64,000 nucleotides of DNA from Bryum argenteum. Taxonomy: Eukaryota; Streptophyta; Bryopsida; Bryales; Bryaceae. Under the pieces are notes generated by a model that saw only the letters and a list, made by a program, of their open reading frames with translations, did no database searches and was not told where the DNA came from. This document shows, piece after piece, positions 33,092 to 43,798 of the stretch. Position numbers and translations under genes: made by a program. Where the stretch lies: positions 7,608,727 to 7,672,726 of the forward strand of contig CM073327.1 of assembly GCA_037043015.1 (NCBI GenBank), read 5' to 3'. Each line of letters begins with the position of its first letter. Position 1 is the stretch's first letter.

Positions 33092-34555
33092 TCACCATAG
33101 TGGCTCCAAACTCCCACTTGGATGCATCTCCACAATCGCATCTCGACAAGTGGCCTCCTCCGCAATCACCACATCACGAGTCGCTGAATTTGATGTACTA
33201 TTCTTGATTTGCATGCCATTTACCATCCTTTCAAGGACCTTCAAATTCTTCACATTCAAATGCCCAAGGCGCCTATGGCGTAGCTCCAAAGGCGCTGATT
33301 GTGGCATTTGGTGTGCCACATTGGCCATATCATGCATAGAGAAGGGCATTTGATACAAACTCCCTTCTCTTGGCAATCTAGCAATCACCTTCCTATTTGC
33401 AGCCCTCACAATGCATGCATCATCATCAAACTCCACCTTTAAGCCATTAAGAGCAAGCTTTGCTATGGATAACAAATTTCTCTTTAACTTTGGGATGTGG
33501 AGAACCTCCTTTATGTTGATTTTGTGCTTTACTCCCATCACCTTCACCTCCTCAACAATGGTGCCAACTCCGACTGCATGCACAATACTACCATCTCCCA
33601 AGTGCACATTTCGTGGTGGTGATAGTACCTCATATGTTTGAAATGCTGCCCTATGAGGTGACATGTGCTTGGTGGCTCCCGAATCCATGATCCACTTGGC
33701 CATGGTGTTGTCATCTCCATCTCCATTTGCAAAGGCATGCTCTTCCCTCATCTTGTCTTTGTTTGCAACAACGGCGCTTAATAACGCAGAATCCTCCTCA
33801 TTGTCTTGGTTTCTTGCAACATTGGCACTCTCCTTCTCTTTCATCTTGTCTTGGAAGCAAAACCTTGCAATGTGGCCCGGCTTGCCACAATTGTAACACA
33901 ACCTTGGCCCATTTGACATCCTCCCTTTGTTTTGGGCCGCCACCAACGCTGCCTCACCATTTTGAGCATCCTTCTCCTTTCTCTTGGACACTTCATGCAT
34001 CAACCTTGACACCACAAACTCCATTTTAAGATCAGCAAGGGTCAAGGTCTCTAAAGCCGTTATCAAGTGCTCAAATGATGGTGGCAAACTATCAAGCAAG
34101 GACATAACAATATCCTCTTCTTTCATAGGCACATCCAAGCATGCAAGCTGATCCGCAAGTGCCTTAATGTTGTTGATGTGTTCCAACAAGTCAGCCCCTT
34201 CCTCCATCTTGATTGTGAAGAACTTGCGCCTCAAGAAGAGGATGTTGGCCAAACTTCTTGTTTCATGGATGTTGCAAAGCACCTTCCATGCTTCCGCTGG
34301 TCCTTTGCAACTCTTGATGTGAGCAAGTTGCGCATCCACCAAGTTGAGCCCAATCATGGACATGGCCTTCCTCACCCTTCTTTGGTACTCCTTCTTGTCC
34401 TTGTCACTTGCATCAGATAGTGGGGCCTCCTCCGTGCCTTCAACAATCTCCCACAAGTCCATGGAATCGAGTGCCAAGTTCATCTTGAACTTCCACAAGT
34501 TGAAGTTGGTGCCATTGAACTTCTCAAGCACCCTAATACCCTCCAAGGAAGCCAT
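33092..34555 (-). CDS. Copia copy 2: gag-protease polyprotein, intact but truncated before the integrase core
   Basis: The ORF is 487 residues from the ATG at 34555; an alternative upstream non-ATG start adds 11 residues. It shows a UBN2-type gag region, a CCHC zinc knuckle (CYNCGKPGHIARFC), an aspartic protease active site (WIMDSGATKHM) and the gag-pre-integrase histidine motif (RHRRLGHLNVKNL). It then stops. The integrase core and reverse transcriptase are missing, so the element needs functions from elsewhere to move. The product would package element RNA in virus-like particles. Confidence 0.9.
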   Translation of the reverse strand: MASLEGIRVLEKFNGTNFNLWKFKMNLALDSMDLWEIVEGTEEAPLSDASDKDKKEYQRRVRKAMSMIGLNLVDAQLAHIKSCKGPAEAWKVLCNIHETRSLANILFLRRKFFTIKMEEGADLLEHINNIKALADQLACLDVPMKEEDIVMSLLDSLPPSFEHLITALETLTLADLKMEFVVSRLMHEVSKRKEKDAQNGEAALVAAQNKGRMSNGPRLCYNCGKPGHIARFCFQDKMKEKESANVARNQDNEEDSALLSAVVANKDKMREEHAFANGDGDDNTMAKWIMDSGATKHMSPHRAAFQTYEVLSPPRNVHLGDGSIVHAVGVGTIVEEVKVMGVKHKINIKEVLHIPKLKRNLLSIAKLALNGLKVEFDDDACIVRAANRKVIARLPREGSLYQMPFSMHDMANVAHQMPQSAPLELRHRRLGHLNVKNLKVLERMVNGMQIKNSTSNSATRDVVIAEEATCRDAIVEMHPSGSLEPLW

Positions 34556-34599
34556 GGCAAAGCACAAACGCTGCCCTAACCACACCAACCACTCAAATC

Positions 34600-35882
34600 T
34601 AGCTTCAAAGACTCAAATCAGCCCTCTTGGGTGTGCAAACACACTTGTGCACAAAACAATGCACAATAAGCCCCTCCAATATTCAAACGAGCAAGATCCA
34701 CTTGCTCCCACTCAAATCAGATCACACTCAAGCTATTTGACCTCCAAATACTAGATCTAAATCTCTCCAACACTCTAAAGGTGTAAATGCACCTCAAAGC
34801 ACTCAAATCAGCCCCTACAAGTGTGCAAACACACTTGAGCACAAAACAATGCTCAATAAGCCTCCCCAACACTCAAACAAGCAAGTTTCACTTGCTCCCA
34901 CTCACATCAGATCTCATTCAAGCTATTTGACCACCAAATGCTAGATCTAGATGTCTAATACACACACAAGGTGTATTTGCACCTCTAAGCACTCAAATCA
35001 GCCCTCTATGCCTCCAAATGAGCACTTGTGCACTCTCTACACTAGATCAGCCCTCAATCTATTTCAAAGAAGCTTCTAGATCAACAAATCACTCAAATCT
35101 ATGCTTGGAAGCCTCAAGCCACCGCTTTTGCACCTCAAAGTGCTCAAATCAGTCCTCAATGCACACAAATGAGCACTTGTGCACTCCCTTCACTAGATCA
35201 GCCCCCAATATATGTCAAGAAAGCTTGTAGACCTTCAAATCACTCAAAACTAAGCTTAGGAGTCTCAAATCACCACTTTAGCACCACAATGGATCAAATC
35301 AGCCCTTTGTGTGCACACATGCACCCCAAATGCTAGATTCAGCCCTCAATACTTCAAGTGCACTTCAAGTTGATCACAATTAGCACTCCAAAAGCTCAAA
35401 ACCACTCCAAACAAAGGATTTGGTAGCCAACAATGCAAATCAGCACCTCCTTGTGTTAGTATCACTCTACCAAAGACAAGGGAAGCATACAATACTCCAA
35501 TGCCTTCAAGAGTCCTCCAAACACCTCAAAAGTGCTTCAATTGCCTCCAAATGCTCCAAATCACCTCCAAACACCTCTAAATGGTTGCAAACACCTCCAA
35601 ATGGCTCCAAATGCACCTCCAAAGCTCCAAATGGTTGCAAGCACCTCCAAGTGGTTGCACACCTCCAAGTGCACCTCCAAAACTCCAAATGGTTGCAAAA
35701 CAACGTTAAATGCCTCCAAATTACCTCCAAACACATCCAAATGGTTGCAAACACCTCCAAATGGCTCCAAGTGCACCTCCAAAGCTCCAAGGAGTGCAAA
35801 TCAGCCCTCCAAGTGTGTGCAACACCTCCTTGACCTCTCCAAGCCTCCAAATGTATTCTAACTCAACCTCACTACAAGAGTA
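34600..35882 (-). other. Copia copy 2: long untranslated leader
   Basis: Same as the leader of copy 1, with a handful of single-base indels. The short-motif-rich part lies at 35515-35850. Confidence 0.7.
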
Positions 35883-35896
35883 GTGGGCCCATAACC
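35883..35896 (-). other. Half-tRNA primer binding site, copy 2
   Basis: The 14-base sequence is identical to the site at 32339-32352 and directly adjoins the 5' LTR. It is complementary to the initiator tRNA-Met anticodon arm. Confidence 0.8.
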
Positions 35897-36207
35897 TATT
35901 GAAGCTCAATAGAGGGTGAGAGAGAATACAAACATCAAAGCTTACACACAAGGTAGAGCAATGAATGCTTGAATGAGATACATACTCATTCGAAGCCCTT
36001 GCTTATGTATCCATAGGTAGGCACATTGTGCTACAAACAATATGGGATAACCGAGAGGCTAAGTCCTCTCTTCTCTCTCTAAGGCTTTTAGGACCAGCCC
36101 TCTTCACACACCCTAGAGGACTAAGGCCTAGCCTCTATTACATACTCTAACATACTCTAATAACTATTAGTTGCTCTTATAAACTACGAGCAACCTAATC
36201 TCTAACA
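35897..36207 (-). repeat. Copia LTR 3 (outer, 5' side of the element)
   Basis: 311 bp. It starts TGTTAGAG on the minus strand and ends beside the primer binding site at 35883-35896. Confidence 0.9.
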
Positions 36208-36212
36208 ATGGC

Positions 36213-37271
36213 AGCAGACTATTTGACACAAAGGTCGTAGGATGGAAGATATATGACTTGATGGAAAGACGGTGGTACACATGGAAGCCCTGGCAACATT
36301 CTTCCAATCAGGTCTCGGAAGCAGGTATGACCGTATTGTGCGAGGGCACTACAATGGCAGCTACGAATGATCATCCTCTGGCTTCCGATGGAGGTCTAGT
36401 ACTATGTTGTTCGATGTTGCCGGGCTGTACAGCAACCATCTCCGAGCTTATCATAAGCAACCCCATGGCGATGACCAAAGAGGTAGTGCTGCCATTGCCA
36501 GTGGCGTGGTATAAACTCCATTTATCCAATTTTGCAGTGAATCTTGTCGTTGACAGGCTCAGCTACAAAATTTTCCTCATAAACAGATACGAAGACCCGT
36601 TTCTGTTCATCTTTGATTCCTCCATCAACCAATGGCGAATCTCCAGTAACCCACCCGTGCGAGCTTGGGATCAGGTAGAAAGCGTCACATTTCAGGGGCA
36701 TTTGTACGTTCTGTGTAGAGCTAAAGAGCCTCCAAGACGATTCTGGCTTCTTAGTTACAATGATCTGGAGGATTCGTGGGCAGATTGCGGAGTGAACTTC
36801 CCGGAGTGGCCACAGAATGGCCTTGATCACAAGGAACTCGTTGTCAGCGGTGATCGCTTGTTCGTGATAAGTGGGGATAGGTTGCATCTCGATACAAGTG
36901 ACGACCGTGTGATAAGAATGCTGGTTCCATTGACCGTATTTGAAATTGATCTTGGAGATCGCACCCTCGTCACAGAGTGCCATTTGGCCGAACCTTTGTT
37001 CGATGCGGAAGGGATGAAGGTGGAAGGGCAAAGCTTTTCATTCTTTGATCCGCAATTTGAAGAGGATGTGAATGTTAAATCATTTGATTTTCATCGAGCG
37101 TTTGGATTCGGCTCTTCAATCATGCTTACTTATCGATGGCTTGCATTCTCGATAGTTTATAACTTGGAGACATGTTTGTGGAAGTTGTTTCCTATGGAAC
37201 CTAACATTCTCTTGTATGGGAATGTGATGCCTCTAGTGAGTCGATTAGAGCATCAATCATTGCTCTTGTAA
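36213..37271 (+). pseudogene. Broken F-box/YSSSP paralog, 3' part
   Basis: This continues the coding sequence interrupted at 28808. The first codons (SRLFDTKVVGWKIYD) align with the SRLVYIKVLGWKIYD stretch of the gene at 13193-15883, after a deletion of about 11 codons. The beta-propeller-like part then runs to 37271 without a stop. The C-terminus is extended by a few residues relative to the intact gene. Homology with the intact gene stops soon after the stop codon. Confidence 0.85.
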
Positions 37272-38147
37272 AAATCATTGGTGTCGTAAATTTTCTCAGT
37301 TACACATGCTTGGAACAATTTTAATTGTACAATATTGTAATTTCTGTAGAATTAAGGTCAATTTTTAGATTTAAAAGCTTAGTCTAGCTGTATAAATAGC
37401 TCTCTCCAAGAGCAGGTAGTGATATATAATTTGATAACATATGCTCAAGTAATTATAAAGCTTCAATGCGCCCAAAAGTTGGGCAAATCCTCACCCATCA
37501 AAAAACACTTGTCCTAAGCTAAAGTGATGATAATGAGAGGTACAACGATATTGAGTAGATAGCTCGCACCAAGAGTGTTGTTGTTGTAGTGATTTATGAT
37601 TTAATAACATTTGCTCTAGTAATCATAAAGTTTTGATACATCAAAAGGTCAAAGGTGCATTGTAAGTTAAACTATTGGTGTTTCAATGTTGGGCATGTTC
37701 ATGTTATGTTTGTTGCCGGTTGGTATTGTGAGTTCAATTTTGTTTCTTCCAATTGTGAGGCAGAAGTATAGAATGAGTGAAGTAGTACCATTAGGTGATC
37801 AAAGATCTCAATACAATGTAGTGTAATCATCAAAGTGCTCAATATAATGTTGAGTTTGTACTTGTTTGGAACCAATCACACATTATTGATGCTAGTCAAT
37901 GGACTACTATACTATAGGGTACGTCTTCTGTAAATAAGAGGAAATATTTTAGAAAGAATGCATATAGCATGTTTGTTGTGTTCACCCACAACATACACCA
38001 CCAACTTCATGCCACCATCAATGATTGGTTTTCAATAGGTGAGTTTTGGTGGATTCTTTAACGGTATGCATGGGTCTTTCAACAACTTTCTCAAGAAGTC
38101 AAGAATTAACTATTCAGCATAGCATATTGTATTTTTCACTAGGGACT

Positions 38148-38188
<41 letters not shown>

Positions 38189-38379
38189 TTTTTGGTTCAT
38201 TTTGAAGGGTTTACAAAATAATTCCCTTTTCCTTCCTTTCAAAGGGTTACAATATATTTTGAAACGAATATGAATGGCTAGACCCCAAAATAAGAGTGAT
38301 AGCCCGTTTTCTTTCATGTTTACACAAATTGGAGTTATTTATACTTGGGCCTAGGCATACGGATCCCCCTCAATAATGT
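37272..38379. other. Intergenic stretch with a 36-base T run
   Basis: No gene is recognised. A T homopolymer of about 36 bases lies at 38152-38187. Its true length is uncertain in any assembly. Confidence 0.5.
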
Positions 38380-39600
38380 CACTAAACAAAACCCTAAAAG
38401 TAATAGTTGCCTTAAATAATAGATAAGCATGGCCTACGGTGTTGTCACAGATATATTGTCAAATTTTATATACTTAAGTAAGTTAATATAAATATAATGA
38501 AAGGAATAAAAAAAATCAAAGTAATAAAAAATTTCTACAATAAGGTCACTTTTATAATTTTTGGTGATTTGAGGGCCATAAATACTTCATAATTTAATAT
38601 CTTGGGACCCGACAACCCATTTTGTGATCTGATTGTTTTTTACAACTCTACAAAAAATCTGCTTTGAGCGACATCTCATACGGCCTGATTCGACCGGCAT
38701 TCCCCAGATCATAACATCACAAAAAAAACCCTAAAAGTAGTAGACGCCTTAAATTATAGACTAGTATGACCCTAGGCGTTGCCACGAATTAGGCCATTTT
38801 TGTAATTTTCGGTGATTTGGGGGCATAAATACCTCAAAATTCAATATCTCGGGGACTCGTCGGCCCGTTTAGCAATATGATTTTTTTCCACAACTCCACA
38901 AAAACCCACTCCCAATAACACCTCATTCGGCCCAACGACCAGAGGTTTTCAAGATCATAATGATACTCGCAAAGAAAAAAAAAGACTACCTAGACCTATT
39001 ATAGACTAATATTGCCAATGGCGTTGCCACAAATATTTTATTTTAAGTATTTATTATGTAGCTCCAAACGATGTGATTCTTGCGTCGTTGGGTTTTCTTC
39101 TTTTTCTCCTAAATATATCAGTAGGTCATCTTTGTAATTTTTGATGATTTGGAGGCCATAAATACTTCCAACATATAATACCTTGGGACTCCTCAACCCA
39201 TTTTGCTCTTTGATTGTTTTCCACAACTCTACCCACAAAAAAAAAAGAAAAAGAAAAAAAAAGAAGAAAAAAGAAAAAGAAAAAAAAGAAAAAGAAAAAA
39301 AAGAAAAAGGAAAAGAGAATAAGCTTCAAACAAAACCTCATGCAGCCTAATTTGATCAACTGTCCCCCAAATTATAATGTTACAAAAGAGAACAAACCAA
39401 CTACGTGCCTTGAATAATAGATTATATATCTCATAACGACGTAATTCTTACGTGGTTGGGTTCTTTTGTTTTTCAGCTATATCTAAAATTAGATCATTTT
39501 CATAATTTTTGGTAATTTTGGATCCATAATTACTTGGAAATTCAATATCTCCGGATCCATCAGTAGAAACTCAATTAGCTAATACTAGTGGACCTGATGG
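38380..39600. repeat. Array of about four diverged ~300-bp repeats
   Basis: Each unit carries an ordered set of landmarks: a ccttaaataatagacta-like block, gcgttgccac, ataatttttggtgattt, ccataaatactt, aatatct-ggga, ccacaactct and a cctcat-cggcc block. Units start near 38390, 38728, 38985 and 39400. Purine-rich runs interrupt the third (39236-39318). Diverged single copies lie at 5441-5700 (inverse) and 25190-25460. Confidence 0.7.
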
Positions 39601-39634
39601 AACCTGTTTCGTTGATGCTTCAAAGTGGGGAGGG

Positions 39635-39728
39635 CATAAAGTACATTCATGGTAAGAGAGTCGCTCATCGCGATCTCAAATTGGGCAATGTCCTCGTTAA
39701 CTTTGAAAAATTCGAAAGCTCCTTGAGG
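39635..39728 (+). pseudogene. Fragment of the kinase-lectin gene: catalytic loop
   Basis: About 30 codons match the intact gene around HGKRVAHRDLK, including the following GNVLVNFEKF with one Pro-to-Leu change. The fragment breaks off at the start of the inserted element at about 39729. With 40432-41336 it forms a degenerate second copy of the fusion gene on the + strand. Confidence 0.85.
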
Positions 39729-40237
39729 GCCGCATTACACAAGGGGCCAAGCCACTGATGGGGCCAATTCATGGCCAAATCCTCTCTTGTGATTGGTCCA
39801 ATTCTTGAAATTGGCCCCAAGGGCTTTACATGAGGAGTCAAGGCCAATTTTTTGAAATTATATTATAATGGGTGGGGGACAAGTTATGGCACGGCCCGCG
39901 CTCCAAAAGTTGGGAGATACAAGACTGGAAGGCGAATTCATGGCCTCGAGGCAGTTTCTTGATTTCAATTAAAAATGATTATTTTTTACTGAAATACTTT
40001 AATGTGAATGAATCAAAAGCATGGAATGTAGTAAATAATACGAATTGGCCCCATGGCCTTGTTTTTCCTTCTAGAAATGGGCCCCAAGGGCTTTCCACAT
40101 GGGGAATTGGCCCTCACTTTATGAATTGTTTAATGTGTTCTCCAAGTGGCCCATGGAGCCAATTGGGCTCAAAATGTGAGTGAATTGGCTTGGAGATTTG
40201 TTGGCCTTGACTCCCCATGTAAAGCGTCCCTGAGGGT
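39729..40237. mobile_element. TIR element E1 (about 510 bp) inserted in the kinase-lectin pseudogene
   Basis: The ends form an imperfect inverted repeat: gggccgcattacac at the left, and gggacgctttaca read inward from the right, followed on both sides by ccaagg/caaggcc-like sequence. A related copy in inverse orientation lies at 43799-44350. No target duplication could be fixed. Confidence 0.6.
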
Positions 40238-40431
40238 GCTAGGAAGTCAACTCTTAGATTGATTCCTATATTGCTTTGTTCATTATTGCAACATGTGCAT
40301 AGGAACAGTCTCATTAAGGTAAGGTCAATGCAAGTGGTTTTGCGCTTTATCATCAATGTTTCAGAGATAGACCTAGGGCTCTTGTCTGTACTAGCTAGGT
40401 GACTCCAAGGTATCAACATATTGATCTTTTT

Positions 40432-41336
40432 AGAAAGCCATGTCCACCGTGAGGTCCATATCCAATTCTCACATGAGAAAAAGCATGTCCTAAGGATACG
40501 GGTTCACGAGGCACAAAAGAACAACATACAGGCCACAAAAAGGTCCTACAGTAGTACCAATATGCTTTCACAAGTAGATAGCTCAGTTCCTTGTAGGAAC
40601 AGTAGAAGATTCGATTTTTTGTGATTTAGGGTCTTGATCATCTACATATCAACTATTTCAAGTGGTTCTAAATCCACTATTAATAGAAGAAAGAGCGAAC
40701 TTGAGAATTAGTCAAGAATAAGCTGGAGTAAAGTTCTAAGAAGCAACCTGACACTTGAAAGATCTGTTTGAAACAGCCTTGTGCACCTAGTTTTAAGAAT
40801 CATATGTGTGATCAGCTTCAGGGACCATGGGTAGTCCCTACAAATGGACAGAAGTTTTCCGACATGGCTCCGTCTATTACAGGAATTGAACTGAGATACT
40901 CAAAAAGACTGGGACCCGTGGGTTTATTCAAGGTTACTTATTCATGAGCTTCTTGGTCAAACCTTCGCTATAGAATCGTATGCTAAAGAAGGAAAAGAAT
41001 CGTATGCTAAAGAAGGAAAGGACGAAAAGCAGAAGTACGGAGATACACTTGAAAAGGTAATACTTCTGCAGCCAAGCTCACAGTTTGCAATGTTTGGGTT
41101 CTTCTATACTAGCTGTTAAGGTTTGTTAATGCTCATGCATAGACTTCTAAGTGATTGTGCGTTTAATAATGCTAATTAAAATTGATGGTCACTATATAAA
41201 TGTAAGTTGTGTATTGGAATTGCAGACCAAGTTAGTTCCAGCTCGAAATTGAGTACATCAAACGAATCGGTGGGTTTGTGTCAAGGATAACGGTTACGAC
41301 AAGAAAGATGAAGAAAATACAGATTCAGATTGTGTA
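40432..41336 (+). pseudogene. Fragments of the jacalin-lectin part of a second kinase-lectin gene
   Basis: 40432-40620 matches intron sequence of the intact gene (about 18000-18175 inverse). 40816-41056 matches the first lectin exon and 41226-41336 the start of the last exon. Splice sites are kept (acceptor before 40816, donor after 41056), but frame errors occur near 40832 and 40945. A 24-bp tandem duplication (gaatcgtatgctaaagaagg plus four bases) lies near 40973-41020. It is clearly non-functional. Confidence 0.85.
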
Positions 41337-41341
41337 ATCGT

Positions 41342-42481
41342 TTATTTTTCTATTCGGACCCCCAAAAGTATGGTCCTTTTGTGAGGAGACGGGCTCAATT
41401 TTAACGAGTGCCATTCGTTTTGAGCACTCTCCCTTAAAGCACTCTCCATAAAGAGTCTAGACTCTTTCTCTTCTTTCTCTTCCTCTTTGAGAACGATTCT
41501 AATCAGGAGTTTGAAAAGGACAAGAATCTCAACACCGGAAGACCAAACGCACACAGCAGCTAAAAAGGCGAGCATAATTCCTCCGAAGCTGTCCAGAGCT
41601 TGATCAGCAGGATCATCAACGAGGCAGACGTAAGCGCCGACGACAAACACAGCTGCTGCTTGCCCGAATACCTTCTGCCACATCCAGTCCCGCTCATGCT
41701 CTTGCTTGCGCTTGATAAAATGACGAATAAACCTGGACACAAGTGCAAACAACGTCAACCATGAATACACAACTGCGGTATTGTACATGATCTGCGATCT
41801 CCACTGCCGAAGTGGAGAGTGACCAATGGCTTCAATCAAGCTGCCTCCCACGATCCCAAGCAGCATCAGATGCGGCACATCCGATATCAGCAGTTCCCAC
41901 AATATCTTCCTGTGGAATACTGTTCCGGCGACGACGGCAAAAGCGACCATGATGGTCCCAAGCACTGCACCTGTTAGCGTTCCATACGCAAGAGCGAGCC
42001 TGTGGCGGTGTCGGTAAAGTCTACTCAGGTCGGTCATATCGCACCGGATCACCACAGCGTTTTTGCGGACTGGCAAGGTCCAAAACATCCAGTGTATCCA
42101 GTAGTACTTCAACTTGTCGGCGGTATCCAAGTCGTAGTATGGCAAAGGCTCCATAACTCCATTGTTGTCGCCTGGATATCGGTATCTTGCCAGCTCGTAA
42201 GGACCGGAATCGTTTTCTTGATACTCGCAGCAGAACTGGAACTGAACACCAGGGACGTCTTCAGGCCAGACTCCGAAATAGGGCTGCAGCGCGGTCTTGT
42301 TTCGAAACCGAGAGCAATCACCCCTGGTGAAATTCCAAACGGGAGGAAGTACAAGATCACCGTCTGGGCCACTACCGGAAGCTTGGACAATGCATAGAAC
42401 TGCTAGTACCAGTAACCACAGAACGGAGTGAATGTTGGCCATTGCTCTGCAAACTGATCGATGAATAGCTAGAAGCCACAT
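41342..42481 (-). CDS. Polytopic membrane protein with signal peptide and extracytoplasmic domain, unknown function
   Basis: This is a single-exon ORF of 379 residues; a start at Met14 (MANIHSVLWLLVLAVLC) gives a cleaner signal peptide. Residues about 40-165 form a soluble domain with cysteines and possible N-glycosylation sites (NFT, NKT, NDS). Six or so hydrophobic helices follow from about 170 to 340, with a basic KRKQEHERD loop. The tail is charged (EEEKEEKES). The order signal peptide, ectodomain and helices recalls plant membrane receptors and channels in general, but I do not recognise the family. It lies right after the broken lectin copy. Confidence 0.7.
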   Translation of the reverse strand: MWLLAIHRSVCRAMANIHSVLWLLVLAVLCIVQASGSGPDGDLVLPPVWNFTRGDCSRFRNKTALQPYFGVWPEDVPGVQFQFCCEYQENDSGPYELARYRYPGDNNGVMEPLPYYDLDTADKLKYYWIHWMFWTLPVRKNAVVIRCDMTDLSRLYRHRHRLALAYGTLTGAVLGTIMVAFAVVAGTVFHRKILWELLISDVPHLMLLGIVGGSLIEAIGHSPLRQWRSQIMYNTAVVYSWLTLFALVSRFIRHFIKRKQEHERDWMWQKVFGQAAAVFVVGAYVCLVDDPADQALDSFGGIMLAFLAAVCVWSSGVEILVLFKLLIRIVLKEEEKEEKESRLFMESALRESAQNEWHSLKLSPSPHKRTILLGVRIEK

Positions 42482-43798
42482 GAGGATGTCGAATAACGCT
42501 AGATTGTCTCAATGGTGACTTGCCTGAACTACCCAAAATATGAATCATTCTACATGAAGCCGATCGCTTCTTGTAGGCTGGGATCGAAAGTGAGCAAGCG
42601 CGTTGACAATTCACTGTCAGTCGGCGTATATCGCCGGCAGGCGTGTTATTCGATTCTAGCTTTTACAGACATTGTTTGTCCAGAGACGTTCCTCCAGACA
42701 ATTGCTCCTGCGGGCGGAGATCCCTCCCTCCGGGCGAAACAGTGCTACGAGCGTTTCTCGGAGCCCCATCAGCCATTGGGATTTTTTCTTCAGAATTCCT
42801 TGAATTTTCAATTTGGACCCCCCACTACCGTTTTTGATAAGTTGGAATTCAAAAATGGGGTCTACGGCCTATGAGCCAACTCCTTGCTATTTTAAGTCTA
42901 AACATGAAAAATTTAGGGGGCTCTTTACCCCTCCCCTGAGAAATGCTCATAGCACTCATTTACGATGATCCCCTCTTGCAGATCGATTACTGTTACCTCG
43001 AAAGGGCAGGGTTTGTAAAAAAATAGTGTTCAAATGATACAAGGATTGTGTCCTTTTCGACTTTCTGGTTTTAGTGCTTATGCAATAGGACGAAAGGAGT
43101 TGACACGATGGGTTCCTTGTGCCACTAGCTTCAGGTCTACTTGTTCCCTCTACTCATACCGTATTAGGGCAAGTTTACACTACGGTGAAGAAGTCCATCG
43201 GTCAAGAAATCAAGTAGAAAATTTAAATGTGATTGGTTAGAGATGCTCAGACTTTTGGATTACTATTGGTTGACTTTTAAAAAGGTTTACATTGCTTTGA
43301 TTTTATTGGGGCGAAGTGTAACAACGAAGGATATAGAGTGATATTAAAGCATCCACTAGACAGAGCATCAATTACCGAAAGGTGCTTCAAGTGATATTAA
43401 AGAGGGAGAATAAAGTGTCAACTGGTCAACCGCTTAGAATCTGAAACTAGTGGAATGGTGTCTGGCTGGAACTTTTGGTATGCATGCAACAAGTGCACCA
43501 CCATATATCTAAATTAAGGGTACCTCTGCCTCATTCCACTTGAGACTCTCTAGATTTGCACCAACAAATTTATATGGTAAGTCAGAAAAGCAAAAAGTTA
43601 CAATTATTCGAATTTCATTCATGGCAGCTTTGTGATTTTATTTTGTTCTTTTCTCTATTATGACAATATCTGAAGCATCATGTAGTACACTTCATTATGT
43701 ACACTTTCTCATTGTATATGGTAAATCACATCTTTTGCAACACGGTTTGACTTCAACCACTACATTTTAAAATAGGTAGATTAGTGTTAGATACTCTA
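42482..43798. other. Intergenic stretch
   Basis: No gene is recognised. It presumably holds the promoter of the membrane protein gene on the minus strand. Near 43140-43200 a gggcaagtttacactacgg motif resembles the ends of E1-type elements but has no partner that I could find. Confidence 0.4.

Larger units (their letters stand above)
28809..36207 (-). mobile_element. Tandem Copia-type LTR retrotransposon: LTR-internal-LTR-internal-LTR
   Basis: Three near-identical 311-bp LTRs lie at 28809-29119, 32353-32663 and 35897-36207. They enclose two internal regions of 3233 bp each. The whole unit is flanked by atggc at 28804-28808 and 36208-36212, a 5-bp target duplication, so it behaves as one insertion. 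Read on the minus strand, each LTR starts TGTTAGAG. Next to it is a primer site complementary to the anticodon arm of initiator tRNA-Met. A purine run (aaagtgggag) precedes the 3' LTR. Coding capacity is only gag, protease and the integrase zinc-binding start. Confidence 0.92.

Noticed and set aside
38152..38187. T run as poly(A) tail of an inserted retrogene or SINE on the minus strand
   Set aside because: No gene or SINE-like body and no flanking duplication was found next to it.
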